A stretch of DNA of 64,000 nt from an uncultured Kordiimonas sp. GTDB taxonomy: Bacteria > Pseudomonadota > Alphaproteobacteria > Sphingomonadales > Kordiimonadaceae. The notes beneath the pieces were generated by a model that worked only from the letters and a program-made list of their open reading frames with translations, ran no database searches and had not been told where the DNA came from. Position numbers and translations under genes: made by a program. Positions within the stretch are counted from its first letter, which is position 1, and each line of letters opens with the position of its first letter. This document shows positions 43,844 to 50,805 of the stretch, in pieces. Location of the stretch: NCBI GenBank assembly GCA_947492375.1, contig CANLMI010000001.1:1054001-1118000 (forward strand), read 5' to 3'.

Positions 43844-43976
43844 ATATAACCTCGTTTATTTTAGAAAATAAAAGCAATATAAATGCCAACAAAGAATAGC
43901 TATGCAATACAGCATACTTTATATAAAGTATCTATAATAAGGCTTATTTGCACACTAAAACGAACAAGAGACACGT

Positions 43977-44378
43977 ATGGCATTAAAGTTATCACTTAAA
44001 CCTAATGAAAAACTTATCATAAATGGCGCAGTTATTGCTAATACAGATCGTAGATCTACAATTATAGTCCATAACAAAGCATCAATCTTAAGAGAAAAGG
44101 ACATTATAAAAGAAGAAGATGTAAACACACCTGCTAAGCGGATCTACTTTCCTGTAATGCTAATGTATATGGATGGTTTTCAAAATAAGTATTATGATGA
44201 ATTTGCAATCCGCATGACCGAATTTATGAGCGTTATTTCAACCGCAGAAGCAATTGCGAATTGTGTTGAAATTAGTAAATTTGTTATGGATAAGAATTTT
44301 TATAAAGCACTTATTAACTGTAAGAAGCTTATAAAGTTTGAAACTGAGCGAATGGGGAAGCTCAACAATGATGATTAA
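43977..44378 (+). CDS. flbT: FlbT, flagellin post-transcriptional regulator
   Basis: A 133-residue alphaproteobacterial protein: LKLSLKPNEKLIINGAVIAN, then TIIVHNKASILREKDII and TPAKRIYFPVMLMYMD. In Caulobacter, FlbT acts on flagellin mRNA 5' leaders and lowers their stability and translation until the hook is complete. Here it is followed within 15 bases by flaF and then by two flagellin genes with structured leaders. No sigma-54 element was recognised in the 132 bases upstream. Confidence 0.93.
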   Translation: MALKLSLKPNEKLIINGAVIANTDRRSTIIVHNKASILREKDIIKEEDVNTPAKRIYFPVMLMYMDGFQNKYYDEFAIRMTEFMSVISTAEAIANCVEISKFVMDKNFYKALINCKKLIKFETERMGKLNNDD

Positions 44379-44392
44379 AATAGAGCGAAAAT

Positions 44393-44815
44393 ATGTCGTA
44401 CCAAGCCTATCAAAAGACGCAACAGGCAGCTGAGACCCCAAGTCAAGTTGAATATAGACTACTGGCCCAAGTTACTACTGCACTTATCAAAGCAAAAGAG
44501 TTAAACCCTCGCGATAAAACTACAGTGCAAGCTCTCGATTGGAACCGACGCGTTTGGTCAACACTTGCAACTGACTGTGCTGTTGAAGGCAATCAATTAC
44601 CCAAAGAAATTCGAGCAGGCATTATTTCATTGTCAATTTGGGTATCTAAGCATACATCTGGTGTCATTAGGGGTAAAATGAAAATCGCTCCGTTGATTAA
44701 CATCAATCGGTCAATAATGGCTGGCCTTGCCAAACAGGCCGAACTACAGCAACAAATGGCGAACCAGCCAGATAGACAAAATTCATCGATCGTTTCCAAG
44801 AATACCATTTTATAA
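44393..44815 (+). CDS. flaF: FlaF, flagellin regulator/secretion factor
   Basis: A 140-residue protein: SYQAYQKTQQAAETPSQVEY, LFAKTTAALIxA-like region (here LLAQVTTALIKAKEL), LDWNRRVWSTLATDCAVEGN and LPKEIRAGIISLSIWVSKHT, the FlaF pattern. In Caulobacter it is needed for flagellin production and secretion and works opposite to FlbT. The tail of about 25 residues is Gln-rich. It forms an operon with flbT. Confidence 0.93.
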   Translation: MSYQAYQKTQQAAETPSQVEYRLLAQVTTALIKAKELNPRDKTTVQALDWNRRVWSTLATDCAVEGNQLPKEIRAGIISLSIWVSKHTSGVIRGKMKIAPLININRSIMAGLAKQAELQQQMANQPDRQNSSIVSKNTIL

Positions 44816-44948
44816 ATTTTTGACACTTTTCTTATTCAAATAGGTAGTTTTTTCTTAAGAATACGGCATTTTTTACCGACCTTTAAATGCATAAATGCAA
44901 AATTTTAAATTCTTTCATATATATCAAATACTTATATTCTTTTATTTT

Positions 44949-44963
44949 TGGCACACGAAATGC
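44949..44963 (+). promoter_or_regulatory. Sigma-54 promoter of second flagellin gene
   Basis: TGGCACACGAAATGC with exact GG-N10-GC spacing, 103 bases before the flagellin start. The leader RNA that follows is highly structured. Confidence 0.85.
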
Positions 44964-44977
44964 TCTTACCATTATTA

Positions 44978-45059
44978 AGAGCAAAAGCTCTGTTCACACA
45001 AAGCGAAACCGCTTTTAACCCACTAGAGCAAAATGCTCTAAGATTTCTCAGAATGGAGA
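44978..45059 (+). promoter_or_regulatory. Flagellin 2 leader: hairpin array over the RBS
   Basis: Four small inverted repeats follow each other in the predicted leader: AGAGC-AAAA-GCTCT (44978-44991), AAAGCG-AAAC-CGCTTT (45000-45015), TAGAGCA-AAA-TGCTCTA (45024-45040) and a weak TCTC...GAGA (45046-45059) that covers the GGAG ribosome binding site. Loops of the first three are A-rich. A likely target for FlbT/FlaF control. Confidence 0.65.
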
Positions 45060-45065
45060 TTTAAC

Positions 45066-45899
45066 ATGGCTTTTTCAGTCAATACAAACGCACAAGCTTT
45101 CGTCGCCTTGCAAAACCTGAACACAACAAATAGTGAACTTTCAGTCACACAAAATCGTGTAAGTACCGGGCTTGAAGTTGCCGGAGCACAAGACAATGCT
45201 GCTGTCTTTGCAATTGCACAAGGCCTTCGTGCCGATGTTGCTGGCTTAAATTCAGTTGCAGGTTCAATTGATAACGCTTCATCGGCACTTGATGTTGCGC
45301 TTTCAGCAGGTGAGGCTATATCCGATATCCTCATTGAACTTGAAAGTTTAGCCGTAGCTGCATCTGACGCGGGCATCAATGATGATAGCAGAGCAGCATT
45401 AAATGATCAGTTTCAACAATTGATTACACAGGTTGATTCAATTGTTAGTAATGCTGAATTTAATGGCATTAATGCCGTTGACGGAACCGATGATATTGTA
45501 GCCATCACGGATACAGACGCATCTGTAGCAGGCCGGATCACTATTGATGCTGAAAACTTTTCAACATCTGGAACGGGGTCACTCAGCATTAATGGGCTGA
45601 CCCTATCAGGTGCTGGCACTTCTGCCCAAGCCGCATTAACTCAAGTGCAAGCAGCAGCAACACAGGTCACATCGGCGCTATCCAATTTTGGTGCAGGTGC
45701 AAACCGCCTTGATATTCAGTCAAGTTTTACACAAAGCCTGTCTGATACAATTGAAGTTGGTATTGGTAACCTTGTTGATGCTGATCTTGCGCAAGAATCT
45801 GCAAACTTGCAGGCCTTGCAGGTACAACAGCAGCTTGGCCTATCGGCGCTTTCTATCGCCAATCAGGCTCCTGGTGCTGTCTTGTCATTGTTTGGATAA
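45066..45899 (+). CDS. fliC2: Flagellin 2
   Basis: A 277-residue flagellin. It begins MAFSVNTNAQAFVALQNLN and ends GLSALSIANQAPGAVLSLFG. The conserved N- and C-terminal helices form the filament core; the short centre (about residues 125-185) has VDGTDDIVAITDTDASVAGR and a Ser/Thr-rich turn region suitable for O-glycosylation. It is nearly identical to flagellin 3 downstream, including long stretches of identical DNA in the 3' half. A UUCG-capped terminator follows. Confidence 0.96.
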   Translation: MAFSVNTNAQAFVALQNLNTTNSELSVTQNRVSTGLEVAGAQDNAAVFAIAQGLRADVAGLNSVAGSIDNASSALDVALSAGEAISDILIELESLAVAASDAGINDDSRAALNDQFQQLITQVDSIVSNAEFNGINAVDGTDDIVAITDTDASVAGRITIDAENFSTSGTGSLSINGLTLSGAGTSAQAALTQVQAAATQVTSALSNFGAGANRLDIQSSFTQSLSDTIEVGIGNLVDADLAQESANLQALQVQQQLGLSALSIANQAPGAVLSLFG

Positions 45900-45922
45900 G
45901 AAGCAAAATGCGAAACTTTTAC

Positions 45923-45947
45923 AAGAGGCCTTCGGGCCTCTTTTTTT
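45923..45947 (+). terminator. Terminator after flagellin 2 (UUCG tetraloop)
   Basis: Stem AAGAGGCC / GGCCTCTT with a TTCG loop and then seven T. A very stable intrinsic terminator. Confidence 0.95.
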
Positions 45948-46107
45948 ATTAACCCGTAGGTATTTTTTACCCGTTAGCAAAATATCAGTGGGCCATTTTT
46001 GCCTACTATGCATTTTATGCCTACAATATTCTAAATAGTTTTGAGGCTGAAAATAATATTATTGTTTAATAATAACCAGTTAAAAAAAATCAACCTATTA
46101 AAAAAAC

Positions 46108-46122
46108 TGGCACATTCATTGC
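46108..46122 (+). promoter_or_regulatory. Sigma-54 promoter of third flagellin gene
   Basis: TGGCACATTCATTGC with exact GG-N10-GC spacing, 76 bases before the downstream leader's end at the flagellin ATG. It makes flagellin 3 an independent transcription unit. The rest of the 298-base gap 45900-46197 is AT-rich without a gene. Confidence 0.87.
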
Positions 46123-46134
46123 TTTACTCCGAAA

Positions 46135-46189
46135 GAGACAAAAGGTCTCGAAAGGCAAAATGCCTTAGTATAGTAACTCCAAAAGGGAG
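46135..46189 (+). promoter_or_regulatory. Flagellin 3 leader: hairpin array over the RBS
   Basis: Three inverted repeats in the leader: GAGAC-AAAAG-GTCTC (46135-46149), AAGGCA-AAA-TGCCTT (46152-46166) and CTCC-AAAAG-GGAG (46177-46189). The right arm of the last is the ribosome binding site GGGAG. Sequences differ from the flagellin 2 leader, but architecture and A-rich loops are the same. Confidence 0.68.
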
Positions 46190-46197
46190 AAAGCAAA

Positions 46198-47028
46198 ATG
46201 GCTTTTTCAGTAAATACCAATGCGGGCGCGTTCGTTGCCTTGCAAAATCTATCAAATACTAACAGTAACCTTGCCACCACACAAAATCGTGTAAGTACCG
46301 GACTTGAAGTTGCCGGAGCACAAGACAATGCTGCTGTCTTTGCTATTGCACAAGGCCTTCGTGCTGATGTTGCTGGTCTGAGTTCAGTTCAAGGATCACT
46401 TGATAACGCTTCGTCAGCACTTGATGTTGCATTATCAGCAGGCGAGGCTGTGTCTGACATCCTTATTGAACTAGAAGGGCTAGCAGTTTCCGCATCTGAT
46501 GCAGGCATTGATGCAGCTAGTCGGGACGCATTAAATGATCAGTTTCAACAATTAATTACACAAGTGGATTCAATTGTTAGTAATGCTGAATTTAATGGCA
46601 TTAACGCTGTTGATGGAACTGATGATATTACCGCTATCACGGATACAGACGCATCTGTAGCAGGCCGGATCACTATTGATGCTGAAAACTTTTCAACATC
46701 TGGAACCGGATCACTCAGCATTAGTGGGCTGACCCTATCAGGTGCTGGCACTTCTGCCCAAGCCGCATTAACTCAAGTACAAGCAGCAGCAACACAGGTC
46801 ACGTCGGCACTATCTAATTTTGGTGCAGGTGCAAACCGCCTTGATATTCAATCAGACTTTACACAAAGCCTGTCTGATACAATTGAAGTTGGTATTGGTA
46901 ACCTTGTTGATGCTGATCTTGCGCAAGAATCTGCAAACTTGCAGGCCTTGCAGGTACAACAGCAGCTTGGCCTATCGGCGCTTTCTATCGCCAATCAGGC
47001 TCCTGGTGCTGTCTTGTCACTATTCTAG
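46198..47028 (+). CDS. fliC3: Flagellin 3
   Basis: A 276-residue flagellin. It begins MAFSVNTNAGAFVALQNLSN and ends in APGAVLSLF. It differs from flagellin 2 at scattered positions, mostly in the N-terminal half (for example ESLAVAASDAGI to EGLAVSASDAGI), while long C-terminal coding stretches are identical at DNA level. It has its own sigma-54 promoter. Filaments probably contain both flagellins. Confidence 0.96.
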   Translation: MAFSVNTNAGAFVALQNLSNTNSNLATTQNRVSTGLEVAGAQDNAAVFAIAQGLRADVAGLSSVQGSLDNASSALDVALSAGEAVSDILIELEGLAVSASDAGIDAASRDALNDQFQQLITQVDSIVSNAEFNGINAVDGTDDITAITDTDASVAGRITIDAENFSTSGTGSLSISGLTLSGAGTSAQAALTQVQAAATQVTSALSNFGAGANRLDIQSDFTQSLSDTIEVGIGNLVDADLAQESANLQALQVQQQLGLSALSIANQAPGAVLSLF

Positions 47029-47046
47029 GATTAGACAAAAAGCTTC

Positions 47047-47072
47047 GATTAAGCTGGTTCGCCAGCTTAATC
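47047..47072 (+). other. Stable hairpin without T-run between flagellin 3 and flaG
   Basis: A perfect 11-bp stem, GATTAAGCTGG / CCAGCTTAATC, with a TTCG loop. No run of T follows, so it is more likely an RNA stability or processing element, or a partial attenuator, than a standard terminator. It could let fliC3 mRNA accumulate over flaG. Confidence 0.75.
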
Positions 47073-47130
47073 AGCCCTCTAATCATCACTATGAATAGTA
47101 ACAAGAAAGGAGTTATGTCGGAGAATAGAC

Positions 47131-47577
47131 ATGGCAGAGATCAACACATCAGGAAGTTTAACCCAAGGATTGTCCTTGCGTTCAACATCCACCAGCAATG
47201 ACACTAATACCACGGGCAGGCAAACAGTTGTACAAACTGATGTCGCACCACAATTAGCCGTTCCAGAAACCAGTGTTGCGGATGCAATATCGGATAGAGA
47301 AGCCTTGCGCGCTCGCCGTGATGCGCTTGAATTTGATGAAAATTCTGACCCACTTGCACAGGCCGCTGAAGCATTAAGTGATTTCATTCCTGACACAGAA
47401 GCATTTGCTAATACATCACTGCGGATTGAGCAAGATGAAGCAACCGGCCGGTTTATCTATCAAAATATAGATAACGCATCAGGGGAAGTCTTGCGACAGT
47501 TTCCACCGGAACAGATATTAGAGTTTTTGGCATTTTATAGAGAACCCGAAGGTATTGTCGTCGACGACGAAGCCTGA
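47131..47577 (+). CDS. flaG: FlaG-family flagellar protein
   Basis: A 148-residue protein with a disordered Ser/Thr-rich N-terminus and the C-terminal FlaG domain: LRIEQDEATGRFIYQNIDNA, then SGEVLRQFPPEQILEFLAFY. FlaG proteins affect filament length or motility. The start has GGAGAATAG just upstream. It lies about 100 bases after flagellin 3 and may share its promoter. Confidence 0.9.
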   Translation: MAEINTSGSLTQGLSLRSTSTSNDTNTTGRQTVVQTDVAPQLAVPETSVADAISDREALRARRDALEFDENSDPLAQAAEALSDFIPDTEAFANTSLRIEQDEATGRFIYQNIDNASGEVLRQFPPEQILEFLAFYREPEGIVVDDEA

Positions 47578-47745
47578 GGAACCACAATATTAATCCATAC
47601 TAATGGATAAACACAGACTATTATTGATGTCTGTGAACCCTTCCTTATACCCTAATTTATTTCATATATTCCAATCGATAATTGCGCTTATCCATTTCTT
47701 TGCTATAAGATTAATCAGAATGATTAAGTTATGGTGGAGTATACG

Positions 47746-48612
47746 ATGTCGTTAAACGACCCTACACAACAATCCCGCTTTTCAGGCACTGAAAATTATG
47801 TTGCAACCGATGATTTGAAAGTTGCCGTTAACGCAGCAGCCACTTTAAAGCGCCCTCTTCTGATTAAAGGCGAACCAGGCACAGGTAAAACTGTATTAGC
47901 ACAAGAAGTTGCCAAAGCTTTCGATACAGACTTGATTGAGTGGCATATCAAATCAACAACCAAGGCACATCAAGGCCTCTATGAATATGACGCAGTTTCA
48001 CGCCTACGAGACAGTCAATTGGGTGATGAAAAAGTCAAAGATATCCGCAACTATATCAAACGGGGTAAATTATGGGAGGCATTCACCCATGAAAAAACAC
48101 CCGTCTTGTTAATTGATGAAATTGACAAAGCTGATATTGAATTTCCTAATGATCTGCTACTGGAGATCGACCGCATGGAATTTCACGTTTATGAAACCGG
48201 CGAAACGGTAAAAGCTGTAAACCGCCCCTTAGTGATCATAACGTCAAATAACGAGAAAGAATTACCTGACGCCTTTTTACGTCGCTGTTTTTTCCATTAT
48301 ATCAAGTTCCCGGACGAAGCCACAATGCTTGACATCATCAATGTTCATTACCCCGACATTAAAAAAGAACTGGCACGCGAAGCGCTTAGTATTTTCTTTG
48401 ACGTCAGGAATGTACCAGGCATGAAGAAAAAACCATCCACCAGCGAGCTTCTTGATTGGCTTAAATTGTTGATGTCAGAAGATTTGCCAATGGACGTTTT
48501 AAAATCAAAAGACCCAAAAACATTAATTCCCCCCCTTCATGGTGCTCTCATCAAAAATGAGCAGGATATTCATTTGTTTGAACGCCTTGCCTTTATGAGC
48601 AAACGTACTTAG
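47746..48612 (+). CDS. MoxR-type AAA+ ATPase
   Basis: An ATPase of about 288 residues. Walker A GEPGTGKT (near residue 43), Walker B VLLIDEIDKAD, and sensor region LVIITSNNEKELPDAFLRR-type (here IITSNNEKELPDAFLRRCF). MoxR proteins act as chaperones that help partner VWA proteins insert metals or activate complexes. I start at ATG 47746, six bases after GGTGGAG; an upstream GTG would add five residues. The VWA gene follows after 11 bases. Confidence 0.93.
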   Translation: MSLNDPTQQSRFSGTENYVATDDLKVAVNAAATLKRPLLIKGEPGTGKTVLAQEVAKAFDTDLIEWHIKSTTKAHQGLYEYDAVSRLRDSQLGDEKVKDIRNYIKRGKLWEAFTHEKTPVLLIDEIDKADIEFPNDLLLEIDRMEFHVYETGETVKAVNRPLVIITSNNEKELPDAFLRRCFFHYIKFPDEATMLDIINVHYPDIKKELAREALSIFFDVRNVPGMKKKPSTSELLDWLKLLMSEDLPMDVLKSKDPKTLIPPLHGALIKNEQDIHLFERLAFMSKRT

Positions 48613-48623
48613 GGCGGAAAAAT

Positions 48624-49796
48624 ATGTTCACCAATTTCTTTTATGAACTCAAAGACGGCGGCGTTCCTGTTAGCATCAATGAATATCTGATGCTTATGGA
48701 GGCGCTACAGGCTGGCTGCACAGACTATGAAATAGACCAGTTTTATTATCTTGCACGTTCCACATTTGTCAAAGATGAGAAAAACCTTGATAAGTTTGAT
48801 CGTGTATTTGGGAAAGTATTTCAGGGCATTGAGTTTATTGGCGAAGAGGCTGTTGAAATTCCTGAAGAATGGCTTCGCAAGATGGCTGAATTGCATTTAA
48901 CCCAGGAAGAAATGGATGAAATAGAGGCTCTGGGTGACTGGGATAAAATAATGGAAACGCTGAAAAAGCGTTTGGAAGAACAGGAAAAACGCCACCAAGG
49001 CGGCAACAAATGGATTGGTACTGCTGGCCGCAGCCCTTTTGGCGCTTATGGTTATAACCCGGAAGGTGTCAGGATCGGCCAAGATAAAGGCCGTCACGGC
49101 AAAGCCATAAAAGTTTGGGACAAGCGAGAATTTAAAAACCTGGATGATAGTGTAGAACTGGGCACTCGAAACATAAAGGTAGCGCTTAGAAAAATCAGGC
49201 AATTTGCGCGCGAAGGTGAAGCCACTGAATTGGATTTGGATGATACGATAAGGTCCACCGCACACAAAGGATACCTTGATATCAAAATGGTACCCGAACG
49301 ACATAATGCAGTAAAAATATTGCTCTTTTTCGATATCGGGGGATCAATGGACCCTCATATTAAACTATGCGAAGAGTTATTTTCAGCGGCACGATCTGAA
49401 TTTAAACATCTTGAGTTTTTTTATTTTCATAACTGCCTTTATGAAGGTGTCTGGAAAGACAATAAACGCCGTCATAATGATACCATGCCAACGATGGATG
49501 TATTGCACACATATCCCCACGATTATAAAGTTATTATCGTCGGTGACGCCTCCATGAGCCCTTATGAAATTGCCTATCCTGGTGGTTCTGTAGAACATTG
49601 GAATGAAGAGTCAGGTGAAACATGGTTACGACGGCTTTTAAGTGTATATTCTAAAACAATATGGCTAAACCCTATTCCTGAAAAACACTGGGAATACGAG
49701 CAGTCAATCCAAATGATCAAACAATTGATGGAAAACCGAATGTTTCCGCTAAGTATCTCAGGCCTTGAGGATGCTATAAAAGAATTAAGGCGCTAA
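48624..49796 (+). CDS. VWA-domain protein of the CoxE-like family
   Basis: A 390-residue partner of the MoxR ATPase. The N-terminal half is helical and highly charged (EEMDEIEALGDWDKIMETL). The VWA domain begins about residue 225, and its MIDAS motif reads FFDIGGSMD: the usual DxSxS is DxGxS. VIIVGDASMSPYEIAYPGG and WLNPIPEKHWEY follow. This COG3825-like pair is widespread in proteobacteria; targets are unknown. Confidence 0.9.
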   Translation: MFTNFFYELKDGGVPVSINEYLMLMEALQAGCTDYEIDQFYYLARSTFVKDEKNLDKFDRVFGKVFQGIEFIGEEAVEIPEEWLRKMAELHLTQEEMDEIEALGDWDKIMETLKKRLEEQEKRHQGGNKWIGTAGRSPFGAYGYNPEGVRIGQDKGRHGKAIKVWDKREFKNLDDSVELGTRNIKVALRKIRQFAREGEATELDLDDTIRSTAHKGYLDIKMVPERHNAVKILLFFDIGGSMDPHIKLCEELFSAARSEFKHLEFFYFHNCLYEGVWKDNKRRHNDTMPTMDVLHTYPHDYKVIIVGDASMSPYEIAYPGGSVEHWNEESGETWLRRLLSVYSKTIWLNPIPEKHWEYEQSIQMIKQLMENRMFPLSISGLEDAIKELRR

Positions 49797-49860
49797 GCAG
49801 CACTGACTAAAACATAGGCCGCATAAGCAGCCTATGTTCACTGCTTAATTATATTGATAC

Positions 49861-50352
49861 TTATTCAGCATCTGCACTTAAAATTTGAATACTCGCGCTT
49901 AATGGGCCTCTATTTTGGGCAACATCAGAGCCCGTCACAATGCCCTGGCGCTTTAAGTTCCGATATTCAAAATAATTATCTGCAATCTGATAATTCAACT
50001 GCAAGGCAAATGTCATTGTTTTACCTTCATATCCCTCAGGTAGCGCTGGAAAGTCAGCTTTGCGAACAACAGACCTGGATGCAGAGTTCAAAAATCGACT
50101 ACTGGTTCCTCGTGTCCGTTTTGATTTAACAACATTACCTTCACGGTCAACCGTGATACGGTAACGTGCACTGCCTTCGTCACCTGCCCTTAGCGCAAAC
50201 TGCGGATATTTCATCACATTATCAATCGACTCGCCAGCACCCTTTGCCCACGATTTAAGGTTGTTATCGGCATCAGCAAATGCTGATGTAGAGAGGCAAG
50301 CACCTAAAAGTGCCGCAGTTGCAAAAATTTGTTTTCTGGTTGCTTTGACCAT
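49861..50352 (-). CDS. Periplasmic TonB C-terminal-domain-like protein
   Basis: A 163-residue exported protein. Signal peptide ATAALLGACLSTSAFADAD. The rest resembles the TonB C-terminal domain: YPQFALRAGDEGSARYRITV, DREGNVVKSKRTRGTSSRFL and VRKADFPALPEGYEG. There is no N-terminal TM anchor or Pro-rich region, so it is not a full TonB. The start has a GAGGAT ribosome binding site. Stands alone. Confidence 0.75.
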   Translation of the reverse strand: MVKATRKQIFATAALLGACLSTSAFADADNNLKSWAKGAGESIDNVMKYPQFALRAGDEGSARYRITVDREGNVVKSKRTRGTSSRFLNSASRSVVRKADFPALPEGYEGKTMTFALQLNYQIADNYFEYRNLKRQGIVTGSDVAQNRGPLSASIQILSADAE

Positions 50353-50805
50353 TTGTATATCCTCGCTCTATTTCAACGTCGCATATCCCATCGATATGTT
50401 TTGTGTTGACCATTAGTTTTGCTATCGTTTTTTATTTTCTACCTGTTTGATCAATTAATCTGATTAAGCAGGTATCCTGTCGTTTTGTATCGACACACTA
50501 TATATAGGATTTAAAAACAAGGATTTAAGGGTTAAGCGATAAAATGAGGAAGCTTTGCGTTTTACTGCTAAACCAATATCACTATTGTTATAGACATTTT
50601 ATATCTAAAGTCTCAAAAATCGGCATTTTTTGCCTGTCGCGGCTATCATATAAACAACGACATCATCATTTGTCAGAACAGACCGACAAATCTATTGACG
50701 TAAAATTATTACCATATATTGCTTGTACAGTCTCATATAGTGTAACGAACAATTAGAAAACTGCTTTTGAACACTATGTATTGCATTAATTATTGGATAT
50801 TGGAT
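50353..50805. other. Intergenic region between TonB-like and alkaline phosphatase genes
   Basis: 453 bases of divergent upstream DNA. They hold a 13-bp imperfect inverted repeat at 50441-50473. A 70-codon frame at 50544-50756 has no family features and a poor start, so it is not called. No convincing Pho box was seen ahead of the phosphatase gene. Confidence 0.5.
50441..50473. promoter_or_regulatory. Imperfect inverted repeat, possible operator
   Basis: Arms ACCTGTTTGATCA and TGATTAAGCAGGT (11 of 13 positions complementary) around a 7-base spacer. It lies about 90 bases upstream of the TonB-like gene start on the minus strand. No T-run, so an operator for a dimeric regulator or an mRNA hairpin is possible. 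Confidence 0.5.

Noticed and set aside
48371-48385. TGGCACGCGAAGCGC inside the MoxR gene
   Set aside because: The spacing is close to a sigma-54 site, but it lies within coding sequence with no gene start or flagellar gene near.
50640-50700. Possible Pho box ahead of alkaline phosphatase
   Set aside because: Only partial CTGTC-like pieces without the proper 11-base repeat spacing.
50544-50756. 70-codon plus-strand frame before alkaline phosphatase
   Set aside because: No good ribosome binding site, odd Cys/His/Tyr-rich composition, no family.
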